A DNA stretch of 64,000 nt from Hyphomicrobiales bacterium (GTDB lineage Bacteria > Pseudomonadota > Alphaproteobacteria > Rhizobiales > Rhizobiaceae): assembly GCA_900466575.1 (NCBI GenBank), contig UBMP01000022.1:62001-126000 (forward strand), in the 5' to 3' direction. The notes below the pieces were generated by a model. That model ran no database searches. It was not told where the DNA came from and saw only the letters and a list, made by a program, of their open reading frames with translations. Numbering within the stretch: position 1 is the first letter of the stretch; each line of letters starts with the position of its first letter. A program made the position numbers and the translations under genes. This document shows, piece by piece, positions 15,846-24,791 of this stretch.

Positions 15846-16688
15846 ATGATCCGTGACAAGGGCCTCGCCTCGAAACTCTGGCGCTTCGCCATCTGGGCCG
15901 TCGCCGGCCTCTTCGTTCTCAATCTCGCCGGCGTGATTGCCGTCGTGATCATCAACTCCTTCGCCACCCGCTGGCTGGGCACCTGGCTTCCGGCCGGCTG
16001 GACGACGCGCTGGTATTTTGATGCCTGGAGCGAGTTCCAGCTCTCCGATGTCGTGCTGGTGACCTTTGAGATCGTCTTCACCGTGACGATCCTGTCCGGT
16101 CTGCTCGGTGTCGTGACGGCTTATGCGCTGGCGCGGCGCGACTTTCCGGGCAAGAAGATCGTCGTTCTCCTCTTCCTGCTGCCGCTTCTCATCCCGACGC
16201 TCACCTACGGCATTCCGCTCGCGACCGTTCTCTACCAGTTCGGGCTGGGCGGCACGTTCTGGGGCGTTGTGCTGATCAACCTCGTGCCGTCCTTCCCCTT
16301 CGTCGTGCTGGTGATGATCCCCTTCATCGAGCAGATCGATCCGCGCATCGAGGCGGCGGCCCGCGTCTTCGGGGCAGGGACGACGAGCCTGTTTGTCCGT
16401 ATTCTCCTGCCGCTCTTGCTGCCGGGCATGCTGGCCGCGCTGCTGCTCGTGCTGGTCCGGGCGCTCGCCATGTTCGAGCTCACCTTCCTCGTCGCAGGCC
16501 CGACGACGCAGACGCTGGTCGTTTCGCTCTATTACGCCGTCTTCGCCTCCGGCGTGCGCGCCGCCCAATCGATCGATGCGATGGCGGTCGTCTACATGGT
16601 GACGACCTTGTTCTGGCTGGTCATTGCCCTGCAATTCGTCAACCCGACGCAGATCGTCACCCGCGCCAAGCAGCAGTCGGCGCATTGA
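15846..16688 (+). CDS. ABC transporter permease (PotC-like)
   Basis: 280 residues with six hydrophobic segments and an EAA-loop, IDPRIEAAARVFGAGTTSLF. The ATG at 15846 is four bases after the previous stop; the frame stays open upstream but antisense to nothing conserved, so the short form is used. It is the last gene of the importer, followed at 16739 by a hairpin. The C-terminal LVIALQFVNPTQIV is a typical last membrane segment. Confidence 0.9.
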   Translation: MIRDKGLASKLWRFAIWAVAGLFVLNLAGVIAVVIINSFATRWLGTWLPAGWTTRWYFDAWSEFQLSDVVLVTFEIVFTVTILSGLLGVVTAYALARRDFPGKKIVVLLFLLPLLIPTLTYGIPLATVLYQFGLGGTFWGVVLINLVPSFPFVVLVMIPFIEQIDPRIEAAARVFGAGTTSLFVRILLPLLLPGMLAALLLVLVRALAMFELTFLVAGPTTQTLVVSLYYAVFASGVRAAQSIDAMAVVYMVTTLFWLVIALQFVNPTQIVTRAKQQSAH

Positions 16689-16738
16689 AACGGCTGGGGT
16701 CGGCGGTCTTGTCCCGCGGCCTAAATTAGCGCCATCGG

Positions 16739-16770
16739 AGAAAGGGGACTGCAGGGGCAGGCCCCTTTCT
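16739..16770 (+). terminator. Hairpin after the uronate-linked ABC operon
   Basis: Perfect 9-bp stem AGAAAGGGG / CCCCTTTCT around a 14-base loop, 50 bases after the last permease. There is no long T-tract. The rest of 16689-16911 holds no gene that I can support. Confidence 0.5.
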
Positions 16771-16911
16771 GAAGTGGTCGGGACCAACTACAATCCCCGT
16801 GCGCAGGACTGAATTTGCGAACATCGATTCGCGGAGGCTGCGCTGACGAAGCGCCTGGCGCCGCGGCCAGGTGACGAAGCACTTTTGGTGAACCGCCCGG
16901 AGGAATACCGC

Positions 16912-17172
16912 ATGAAGAAAATCCTGATCACGGCTTGTCTTGTTCTGGCAGCTGCAACCGCGCAGGCTGCCGATACCTGCAAGTCCAAGGCCATCGACAA
17001 GAACGGCAAGCCGCTTGCGGGTGCTGCGCTGACGTCTTTCATGGCCAAGTGCACGAAGGACGCACAAGCGTCCTGCGATGCGTCGGCGAAAGACAAGAAC
17101 GGCAAGCCGCTGGCCGGCGCTGCCAAGACCGCCTATGCCAAGAAGTGCGTGAGCGAAGCCGTCGGCAACTGA
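16912..17172 (+). CDS. PsiF-repeat secreted protein
   Basis: 86 residues. An N-terminal Sec signal (MKKILITACLVLAAATAQAA, cut near residue 20) is followed by two copies of the PsiF-type motif. Each copy has Cys, then DKNGKPLAGAA, then a Lys-Cys pair: KSKAIDKNGKPLAGAALTSF and SAKDKNGKPLAGAAKTAYAK. The four cysteines could form disulphides in the periplasm. ATG 16912 has GGAGGAA upstream. PsiF was named for a phosphate-starvation-inducible E. coli gene; the biochemical role is unknown. It appears monocistronic. Confidence 0.85.
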   Translation: MKKILITACLVLAAATAQAADTCKSKAIDKNGKPLAGAALTSFMAKCTKDAQASCDASAKDKNGKPLAGAAKTAYAKKCVSEAVGN

Positions 17173-17208
17173 TCTGGCTCAGCAAGCAAGGAGGCACCAC
17201 TTGCCTCC

Positions 17209-17720
17209 TTGCGCAACACAACCTCAGCCGTCGTGCCTGGTGGTCGCTGCGCCGGGAGCCTTCGGTGCGTGGGTGAGTTCAACATCGCCCACCTTCCTGC
17301 CAACTGGCGGGCTGGTTTTTCGCCTATCATCCGGACCATTGCGTCCACCGCCGAGGCTGTTGCGAGGGCTCTGCATGCTCTGAGGACGGACGTGGGCCAG
17401 GCTGAACTGGGTGGTTCACTTGTCGCGGAGCGACTGGCGCAAATCCTCGTGATCGCGGCCACCAACCCTAAGAACAGCGTCGGCTGGATCACAGCGCTGG
17501 CGGACCCGAGGATTGGCAAGGCGCTCAGATTGCTGCATGCCGATGGCGCGTACCGCTGTAGTGCCCATCCTGGCGCCGGGGGTCGGGGTCGGCATATCAC
17601 GCTCGGCCTTCGCGCAGTGGTTTACCGAGCATGTCGGTCGCCCCCCTCTCGAATACCTTATCCGCTGGCGCGCGGCAGAGGGATCCCCCTCCGCACTCTT
17701 GCAATGTGGCCTTGTTGCTG
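17209..17720 (+). pseudogene. Broken AraC-family regulator
   Basis: The frame at 17209-17560 encodes GGSLVAERLAQILVIAA and GWITALADPRIGKALRLLHAD, which is the middle of a cupin/AraC regulator leading into its first helix-turn-helix. A frameshift after about 17560 moves the second helix-turn-helix into another frame, where SRSAFAQWFTEHVGRPPLEYL (17597 onward) is unmistakable. The expected continuation is then lost by a small deletion. The N-terminal cupin part is missing or scrambled. It lies upstream of, and in the same direction as, the monooxygenase cluster, so it may be that cluster's former regulator. Confidence 0.8.
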
Positions 17721-17939
17721 ATGAACCAGCGTCTACTGGTGATACCATATATTCGCTTTACGCGGGAGGGACCTGCAAACGCATCCAATCCAGGTGGCTT
17801 AATCGTTTTTGCGGTCTTCCTTTAATGAGCTGACATTTGGCCCAAAAACTAAAATCATGACCTATCTCACTCTTCCGCTGGAAGCTGCACTCGGTCACTC
17901 TCGGCTTCTGGGAGCGAAATAGCCGGAGTGGAGGAGACT

Positions 17940-20447
17940 ATGGCGGCAAACAAGATTGGTCGCATGGCGGAGCTATGCCTTCTGCCAGGTACGCGTGTGG
18001 ATGCAATCATCATTGGTGCCGGCTTCGGCGGCATCGGCATTGCGCATGGGCTCAAATCACGCGGCATCGACAATTTCATCATCGTGGAAAAGGCGCAGAC
18101 GGTCGGCGGCGTGTGGCGCGACAATCGCTATCCCGGTGCGGCCTGCGATGTCCCGTCACATCTCTATTCGTTTTCCTTTGCGCCGAACCCCAACTGGTCG
18201 CGAGCCTTTGCCGTGCAGGCGGAAATCCACGCCTATCTCGAAGACTGCGCAGATAAATTGTGCATACGCGATCACATCCTCTTCGGCACGGAGGTGCGCA
18301 GCGCCGTCTTCGATGAACGGGCCGATTGCTGGAGCGTCCGGCTCTCCGACGGTCGGATGCTGACGGCGCGGCATCTGATCAGCGCGGTCGGCCAACTCAG
18401 CCGACCGGCCATTCCGCGTATTCCTGGCCACGAGCAGCTCGAAATTCCCGCTTTCCATTCCGCGACCTGGGATCGTTCCGTCTCGCTTCAGGGCAAGCGC
18501 GTCGGCATTATCGGGACGGGAGCCTCGGCCATCCAGTTCGTGCCGGCCATTGCCGATACTGTCGGGTCGATGACGGTCTTCCAGCGCTCGCCTGCCTATA
18601 TTCTGCCGAAGCCCGATCGCGCCTATTCGGTGCGGGAGCGGCAGCGTTTTGCCGCCAATCCGTTGGCGATGAAGCTGCATCGCCTGCAAATCTACATGCG
18701 CTATGAGGCGCGAGCGCTTGCCTTCACGCGCGTCAAGCAATTGATGGAAGTGGCCGCAGGCATGCCGTTCCGCAGGATGTTGAAACGTTCGGTCAAAGAT
18801 CCGGCGCTGCAGGCGAAGCTGACGCCGGATTACCCCATCGGCTGCAAGCGGCTGCTTCTGTCCAATGATTATCTGCCGACCATGGCAAGGCCGGATGTGG
18901 AGCTGGTCACGGACGGCATACGCCGTTTGACGCCCCGCGGCGTCGAAACCGCTGACGGCAGGAACCGAGAATTCGATGTCCTGATCTACGGCACCGGCTT
19001 TGCCGCGACCGAATTCCTGAGCCCGATGAAGATCACGGGGCGCGATGGCGTCGATCTCAACGACGCCTGGGGCGCGGGCGCCTCGGCCTATCTGGGTATG
19101 ACCGTGCCCGGCTTCCCGAATTTCTTCATGCTCTATGGTCCGAACACCAATCTCGGCCACAACTCCATCGTCTATATGCTGGAATCGCAGATCGCCCACG
19201 TACTGCGCTGCCTTGACCGCATGGCGAAAACCAAGGCGAGCCGGATCGAGATCGGTAGCGACGTCTTCGCAAAACAGGATGCGCGCATCCAGATGCGGCT
19301 GGCGCAAACGGTCTGGAACGGCTGCAAGAGCTGGTATGTCAACGAGCAGGGCCGCAACACGACGAACTGGCCAGGCTTCACCCTGTCCTATCGCTGGCTG
19401 ACGCGCCGGCTCAGCCTGGACGCCTATCGTTTCAGTCGCGGATCGAACGAAGTTGGAGGGACACAAGCGGTCCTCCCACCGCAGGGCCTCGTAGAGCGCA
19501 TCACCGCCGGCGCTCTGCGAGGTTTCCTGCGCAGCGCGTTCCGGACGCTAATCGGGCCACCTTTCCCAGCCCGTTTCCAGCGTGGCGTTGTCTCCGTACT
19601 TGCGACCTTCATGCCGGGCGTCTCCGGGATGACAAGGAAGCGCGCCGATAGCGGCAAATTGCGGATCGATACGCTGACGCCGCGCGGCGCCGACGGCGCG
19701 ACGGCCCGCGGCGCGATCCTCTACCTGCATGGCGGGGCCTTCTGTCTGGGCAATGCGAGATCGCATCGTTCCGTCACGACGCGGCTGGCAAAGTCGGCGG
19801 GCATGGCTGTCTGGGTGCCGGATTACCGGCTGGCTCCCGAACATGCCTATCCAGCCGGATTGGAGGATGCGCTCACCTGCTGGCAGACCATGCGCCGCGC
19901 AGGACACCGGGCAGAGGATATCGTGATTGCGGGCGATTCCGCCGGCGGCAGTCTGGCGCTCGCGCTTGCCATCATGCTGCGCGACGAGGGCAGGGAACGG
20001 CCGGCCGGCCTCGTCCTCTTCTCGCCGGTGACCGACCCGTCGCTTGGCAACGATGCCTCCAAGGCCCCCGATCCGATGATCCGGCGTGGATGGCTCGAAC
20101 AGGCGCTCAACTGGTATCGGCTGCCCGGGGACGTACTGGTGCAACGGCCGCTGAAGGCCGCGCTCGATGGCCTGCCGCCCATGCTGGTTCAGGTTGGCGA
20201 TCAGGAAATCCTCCTCGGCGATGCGACAAGGCTCGCCGAGCAGGCACGCCGTCAAGGCGTCGATTGCCGGCTCGAAATCCATGCACAGCGGTGGCATGTC
20301 TTCCATCTTCAGGCCGCCTATTTGTCGTCGGCCCGCCAGGCGCTGGCCGCAGCCGGGGCATTTGCCCGCGCTCGCGTCAAGCTCGGCCCGCAGCAAAACC
20401 TACCGTCCGGTTTGCCGGATCGAGCGCCTCAGAGCATCGATGCGTGA
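17940..20447 (+). CDS. Baeyer-Villiger-type flavin monooxygenase fused to an HSL-family esterase
   Basis: 835 residues, about twice the usual monooxygenase length. The N-terminal two thirds is a class B flavin monooxygenase: FAD loop GAGFGG at 26-31, a degenerate Baeyer-Villiger fingerprint ending FHSATWD at 172-178, NADPH loop IGTGAS at about 191-196 and YGTGFAATEF near 350. After about residue 500 comes a complete alpha/beta hydrolase of the hormone-sensitive-lipase type: oxyanion motif HGGAF at 597-601, nucleophile Ser667 in GDSAGG, Asp754 in VGDQE and His786. Monooxygenase and esterase would convert a ketone to an ester and split it in one polypeptide. The ATG with GGAGGA upstream is preferred over a GTG at 17928. 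The substrate is unknown. Confidence 0.9.
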   Translation: MAANKIGRMAELCLLPGTRVDAIIIGAGFGGIGIAHGLKSRGIDNFIIVEKAQTVGGVWRDNRYPGAACDVPSHLYSFSFAPNPNWSRAFAVQAEIHAYLEDCADKLCIRDHILFGTEVRSAVFDERADCWSVRLSDGRMLTARHLISAVGQLSRPAIPRIPGHEQLEIPAFHSATWDRSVSLQGKRVGIIGTGASAIQFVPAIADTVGSMTVFQRSPAYILPKPDRAYSVRERQRFAANPLAMKLHRLQIYMRYEARALAFTRVKQLMEVAAGMPFRRMLKRSVKDPALQAKLTPDYPIGCKRLLLSNDYLPTMARPDVELVTDGIRRLTPRGVETADGRNREFDVLIYGTGFAATEFLSPMKITGRDGVDLNDAWGAGASAYLGMTVPGFPNFFMLYGPNTNLGHNSIVYMLESQIAHVLRCLDRMAKTKASRIEIGSDVFAKQDARIQMRLAQTVWNGCKSWYVNEQGRNTTNWPGFTLSYRWLTRRLSLDAYRFSRGSNEVGGTQAVLPPQGLVERITAGALRGFLRSAFRTLIGPPFPARFQRGVVSVLATFMPGVSGMTRKRADSGKLRIDTLTPRGADGATARGAILYLHGGAFCLGNARSHRSVTTRLAKSAGMAVWVPDYRLAPEHAYPAGLEDALTCWQTMRRAGHRAEDIVIAGDSAGGSLALALAIMLRDEGRERPAGLVLFSPVTDPSLGNDASKAPDPMIRRGWLEQALNWYRLPGDVLVQRPLKAALDGLPPMLVQVGDQEILLGDATRLAEQARRQGVDCRLEIHAQRWHVFHLQAAYLSSARQALAAAGAFARARVKLGPQQNLPSGLPDRAPQSIDA

Positions 20448-20536
20448 CATGTCCAGCGATGCGGAGGCGCATCGCCAATGCATCCCCGAACAGCACAAAA
20501 GGCGCGTTCGGAACAATCAACGATAAAGGAGGGATC

Positions 20537-22165
20537 ATGATTGAGTCAGCGGATTACATCGTCGTGGGAGCAGGGCCGGGCGGTTGCGCGGTCGCGTCAA
20601 GGTTGGCCGAAGCCCGCCCCGATCAGACAATCGTCATTCTTGAAACAGGGCCGGCCAATGCGTCGATCGTGTCGGATATCCCGCTCGGCATCGCAGCCCT
20701 CGTGGCCTTTCGAGGCCGGCACAACTACGCCTACAAGACCGAGCCCCAGCCAGGTCTGAACGGCAGGCGCGGCTTCCAACCGCGTGGGCGAGGCGTCGGC
20801 GGATCGAGCCTGATCAACGCCATGATTTACATTCGTGGTCAGAGCGAAGACTATGACGGCTGGGCTGAAGCCGGCTGCACGGGCTGGTCGTGGCCGGAGG
20901 TGCTGCCCTATTTCAAGCGCGCCGAGGACAATGCGCGAGGCGCTGATGCGCTGCATGGAGCCGGCGGGCCGCTTCGCGTCGAGAACCTGCGCGAACCCAA
21001 TCCCGCGACGCAAGCCTTCATCAAGGCGGCGCAGCAGTGTGGCTATGCCTATAATCCGGACTTCAACGGTCCGGTGCAGGAGGGCGTGGGCGAATATCAG
21101 GTGTTCCAGAAGGCCGGCCGGCGCTTCAGCGCGGCGCGCGCCTATCTCGAAGGAATACGCAAGCGGGACAATATTGTCATCGTCGCGAACGCCCAATGTT
21201 CGGGCATCGTCTTCGAAGGCAAACGCGCTGTGGGGGTTCGCTATCGCCAGGGCGCAACAGAGCGGCGCTTGACGGCACGCGAAGAGATCATTCTGGCCGG
21301 TGGCGCCTTCGGCACGCCGCAACTGCTCATGGCCTCGGGCATCGGTCCGGCGCAACATCTGATGAGCCTCGGCATCCCGGTTGTCAGCGACCGGAAGGAG
21401 GTCGGAGCAAATCTTCAGGATCATCTGGATTATACGATCGGCGCAAAGAGCAATGCCAAGGGTCTCTTCGGCGTCAGTCTGGGGGTTGCGGGCCAGGGTA
21501 TTCGCGCCTTTGGCCCCTGGAAACGCGAGGGGCGCGGTATGCTTACGACGAATGTCGCCGAAGCCGGCGGCTTCGTGAAGAGCGATCCGAGCCTTGTTAG
21601 ACCCGACCTGCAACTGCATTTCTGCCTGGGCATAGTCGACGATCACAATCGAAAACTGCATCTCGGTCGCGGCTATTCGCTGCATGTCTGCGCTTTGCGT
21701 CCGTTCAGCCGCGGCGAGGTGAGGCTGGCGAGCGCCGATCTCCGCGTCGCGCCGCTGATCGATCCGAAATTCCTGAGCGATGAACGCGACCTCGAAACGC
21801 TGGTCGCTGGTGCGAAGATTTCGCAGCGCATCTTGGCGGCTCCCACCATGGCGCCGATGCAGGCACGCCCGATCTACGGGACGGGCCGTGACGACGAGGC
21901 GCAGCTGCGTGCGCTGATCCGCGCCCATGCCGACACCATCTACCACCCGGTCGGCACCTGCCGCATGGGCGGCGACGCCGATTCTGTGGTCGATCCGCAA
22001 TTGCGTGTGCGTGGTGTCAGCGGGCTTCGGATCGCAGACGCTTCCATCATGCCGAGCCTCATCAGCGGCAACACCCAGGCGCCGACTGCCATGATCGGCG
22101 AGAAAGCCGCCGATCTCATCCTCGGCGTCAACGCACGGGGGGAGGGCGAACGGCTAATCGCCTGA
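20537..22165 (+). CDS. GMC-family FAD alcohol dehydrogenase (choline dehydrogenase-like)
   Basis: 542 residues. GAGPGG at 11-16 is the FAD loop, and GRGVGGSSLINAMIYIRG and LAGGAFGTPQLLMASGIGP are GMC signatures. The C-terminal HPVGTCRMG and SGNTQAPTAMIGEKAA hold the catalytic His and its partner. AAAGGAGGG precedes ATG 20537, so a longer upstream frame was rejected. Such enzymes oxidise primary aliphatic or polyethylene-glycol-type alcohols to aldehydes. Here it would take the alcohol released by the upstream esterase. Its 3' end overlaps the convergent AraC gene by 12 bases. Confidence 0.9.
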   Translation: MIESADYIVVGAGPGGCAVASRLAEARPDQTIVILETGPANASIVSDIPLGIAALVAFRGRHNYAYKTEPQPGLNGRRGFQPRGRGVGGSSLINAMIYIRGQSEDYDGWAEAGCTGWSWPEVLPYFKRAEDNARGADALHGAGGPLRVENLREPNPATQAFIKAAQQCGYAYNPDFNGPVQEGVGEYQVFQKAGRRFSAARAYLEGIRKRDNIVIVANAQCSGIVFEGKRAVGVRYRQGATERRLTAREEIILAGGAFGTPQLLMASGIGPAQHLMSLGIPVVSDRKEVGANLQDHLDYTIGAKSNAKGLFGVSLGVAGQGIRAFGPWKREGRGMLTTNVAEAGGFVKSDPSLVRPDLQLHFCLGIVDDHNRKLHLGRGYSLHVCALRPFSRGEVRLASADLRVAPLIDPKFLSDERDLETLVAGAKISQRILAAPTMAPMQARPIYGTGRDDEAQLRALIRAHADTIYHPVGTCRMGGDADSVVDPQLRVRGVSGLRIADASIMPSLISGNTQAPTAMIGEKAADLILGVNARGEGERLIA

Positions 22166-23191
22166 GTCTGGCGCGCGGGTGCGGCTGCGATAGATGCTGG
22201 GCGCAAGGCCGGTCCAGCGCTTGAAGGCCTGCGAAAAGCTGGAGAGATCGCTGAAGCCGAGTTCCTCGGCGATCTCGCCGATGGTCAGCGCGTCGTCGGC
22301 CAGCAGCGCTTCAGCCTTGGCGCGGCGGCCTTCGGCGGTGAGCGCGCGAAAGGACGTGCCCTCTGCCTGAAGCCGCCGCTTCAACGTTCGTTCGCTCATA
22401 TTGGCCAGTCGCGCGAAGGCGGGCAGGCTCTTGGGCGGTTGATCGGCATAGGCAGCGCGGTAGCGGTGGGAGACCGCGCCGGACCTGAGGCCACGTTTCT
22501 GCTGGTTCAGACGCTGGCGGCACATGGTCTCCGTCATGGCCGCGGTCACGGGATTGGATTGGGGCAGGGCCTGATTGAGGTAACTCGGCGCGACCACGAT
22601 CCGGTTGGCTGCAGCATCGCAATGAATGGGCGCGCCAAAGATGAGCGGCAACGGCCCTCCGCTCGGATCCGGCTGCGACGCCCGCATCTCAAGGCGGTTC
22701 AGCGCGGGATCCTGGCCCACCGTTTCGCGCATGAGCAGCGCTGCGGCCACCATATCGCGGGCGACAATGAAATCGCGAAGCTCGGCCGGAAGGTCGGGTT
22801 CATCGAAGGAGAGAATGCCATGGTCGGAAAATTCGCGGAAGGATATCGCCGTGAAGGCATGTGTCAGCGGCAGGAAACGCATGGCGAAATCGAGCGCGTC
22901 GCGACCGGTGGCGCGGCTCAGCAGCGCAAGGCCCCAAATACCATAGGTGGCGAAGTGAAACTCCTGCCCGGCCTCGATGCCCAGCCGCACCGGATCGCCC
23001 AAGGCCCTGACCAGATTGGTCAGAACCCGCAATTCCTGTGCGGCCGCGATCTCGACATCCGGCGCGCGCAGGTCGGCCTGGCCAATCCGGCTGCCCGCCA
23101 GGAGATCGCCAACCGAAACACCGCGGCGCGCTCCAAATTCCACCAGAACCAGAACGCCAGCCGGGGTGCGGGGATAGTTCCAAAATTCCAT
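22154..23191 (-). CDS. AraC-family regulator with arabinose-binding-like N-terminal domain
   Basis: About 345 residues. The long N-terminal domain (AQELRVLTNLVRALGDPVRLG, FHFATYGIWGLALLS) matches the PF12625-type domain of OruR/AlkR/MmsR-like activators. The C-terminal double helix-turn-helix reads RLANMSERTLKRRLQAEGTSF and IGEIAEELGFSDLSSFSQAFKRWTG. An upstream extension to 23254 is possible, but ATG 23191 starts just before the conserved part. Relatives often control alkane, ketone or amino-acid oxidation genes. It lies between the two halves of the monooxygenase cluster and diverges from the aldehyde dehydrogenase, so it is the likely regulator. Confidence 0.88.
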   Translation of the reverse strand: MEFWNYPRTPAGVLVLVEFGARRGVSVGDLLAGSRIGQADLRAPDVEIAAAQELRVLTNLVRALGDPVRLGIEAGQEFHFATYGIWGLALLSRATGRDALDFAMRFLPLTHAFTAISFREFSDHGILSFDEPDLPAELRDFIVARDMVAAALLMRETVGQDPALNRLEMRASQPDPSGGPLPLIFGAPIHCDAAANRIVVAPSYLNQALPQSNPVTAAMTETMCRQRLNQQKRGLRSGAVSHRYRAAYADQPPKSLPAFARLANMSERTLKRRLQAEGTSFRALTAEGRRAKAEALLADDALTIGEIAEELGFSDLSSFSQAFKRWTGLAPSIYRSRTRAPDSGD

Positions 23192-23331
23192 GCTGCAACA
23201 GACCTGACAGACGCAATTGGCCTTAACCGTAAAGCAGCCGGCTTTGCCTGTCATGGGGTGTCGGCAGTTCGACAGACTTTCGTGAGGGGAATGGACATGA
23301 CTGTAGTGATCGAAGACCGGAGTGCTCTGTC

Positions 23332-24735
23332 ATGAGCGAACTTGACAAGCAATTTGCCGCACAAAAGGCGGCGTTTTCGGAAGAGCCCTGGCCAAGTTTC
23401 GAGGTGCGGAAATCGCGTCTCAAGCGTTTGGCGGCGCTGACGCGCGATCATGAAGCGGCGATTATCGAGGCCATCGATGCGGACTTCGGTGGCAGGTCCT
23501 CGCATGAGACGCGGCTGGCCGAGCTGTTCGTGGTCTCGAGCGGCATCAACCATGCCCTTTCGCACCTCAAGACCTGGATGAAGACGCGCCGTGTGCCCAC
23601 GGCTCTGCACTTCCTGCCGGCGCATAACCGGCTCATGCCGCAGCCGCTTGGCGTGGTCGGCGTCATCTCGCCGTGGAACTATCCGTTTCAATTGGCGACA
23701 GGCCCGGCGCTGGCCGCGATTGCCGCCGGAAATCGCGTCATGATCAAGCCATCTGAACTCACGCCGCATTTCTCCGATCTGCTCGCCAGGCTTGTCGCAG
23801 ACCTGTTCGACCCGACTGAGCTTTGCGTCGCCACGGGCGATGCGGAGATCGGCAAGGCCTTCTCCGCCCTGCCTTTCGACCATCTCTTCTTCACCGGCTC
23901 GACGGCGGTCGGGCGGCAGGTGGCAATTGCGGCTGCTGCCAATCTGACGCCGGTGACGCTTGAACTCGGCGGCAAATCGCCGGCCATTATCGACCCCTCC
24001 GCCGACCTCTCGCGTATGGCAAGCCGCATCGCCTTCGGCAAATTGCTGAACGCCGGCCAGACCTGCATCGCGCCGGATTATCTGATGGTGCCGCAGGGTC
24101 AAGGTACTGTTGCAGTCGAGCATCTGTCGCGCGCGGTGAAACGCCTTTTCCCCACCATTCAGGGCAATTCAGACTATACGTCAATCATCTCCGACCGGCA
24201 CCGCGACCGCCTCACCGCATTGGTGGAGGATGCTCGCGCGCAAGGGGCGCGGATCGTTGAGCTGGCTCCCGAGACGGAAAACCGCGGGCAGAACCGGAAA
24301 TTCCCGCCGACGCTGCTGCTCGACGTCACGCCGTCCATGCGTGTCATGCAGGAGGAGATATTCGGACCGCTTCTGCCCATCGTCGAATATAGCGGGATCG
24401 ATGCAGCCATAGACCACATCCGGTCGGGCGACCGGCCGCTGGCGCTCTACTGGTTCGGCATCGACACGCACAATCGCGAACGTCTTCTCAAAGAGACACA
24501 TGCCGGCGGCGTCACGATCAACGATTGTCTCTGGCATTTGGCACAGGAAGCGCAACCCTTCGGCGGGATCGGAGCAAGCGGCTCAGGCGCCTACCACGGT
24601 GAATGGGGCTTCCGCACCTTCAGTCATGAGAAGCCAGTATTCAGCCAGTCCGGCCTCGCGGGAACCGCGCTGTTCCAGCCGCCATACGGGCGAGTTTTCG
24701 ACATTCTTATCAAAACGTTGCGCCGGCTGACCTAA
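23332..24735 (+). CDS. Coniferyl-aldehyde-dehydrogenase-like aldehyde dehydrogenase
   Basis: 467 residues, a short class-3-type ALDH without a long N-terminal extension. PLGVVGVISPWNYPFQL and FTGSTAVGRQVA are in the Rossmann domain, LELGGKSP carries the general-base Glu, and LNAGQTCIAPDY contains the catalytic Cys. EEIFGPLLPIVEY, FGGIGASGSGAYHGEWGF and a hydrophobic C-terminus are shared with coniferyl aldehyde and fatty aldehyde dehydrogenases. It would oxidise the aldehyde made by the GMC enzyme to a carboxylic acid. A GGAG lies upstream of the ATG. It is followed after 56 bases by an SDR gene on the same strand. Confidence 0.88.
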   Translation: MSELDKQFAAQKAAFSEEPWPSFEVRKSRLKRLAALTRDHEAAIIEAIDADFGGRSSHETRLAELFVVSSGINHALSHLKTWMKTRRVPTALHFLPAHNRLMPQPLGVVGVISPWNYPFQLATGPALAAIAAGNRVMIKPSELTPHFSDLLARLVADLFDPTELCVATGDAEIGKAFSALPFDHLFFTGSTAVGRQVAIAAAANLTPVTLELGGKSPAIIDPSADLSRMASRIAFGKLLNAGQTCIAPDYLMVPQGQGTVAVEHLSRAVKRLFPTIQGNSDYTSIISDRHRDRLTALVEDARAQGARIVELAPETENRGQNRKFPPTLLLDVTPSMRVMQEEIFGPLLPIVEYSGIDAAIDHIRSGDRPLALYWFGIDTHNRERLLKETHAGGVTINDCLWHLAQEAQPFGGIGASGSGAYHGEWGFRTFSHEKPVFSQSGLAGTALFQPPYGRVFDILIKTLRRLT

Positions 24736-24791
24736 CGGCCCCACCCACTTTCGACCAGACACGCTGTATTCTCGCTTTCAGGAGTATCTTC

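Noticed and set aside
16800-16880. Possible small structured RNA before the PsiF gene
   Set aside because: A few GC-rich self-complementary stretches occur, but no known riboswitch or sRNA signature could be recognised.
18156-19466. 436-codon minus-strand frame inside the monooxygenase gene
   Set aside because: Antisense to a coding strand with FAD and NADP motifs; no resemblance to any protein family.
20597-22000. 467-codon minus-strand frame inside the GMC gene
   Set aside because: Antisense shadow of a well-supported GMC dehydrogenase.
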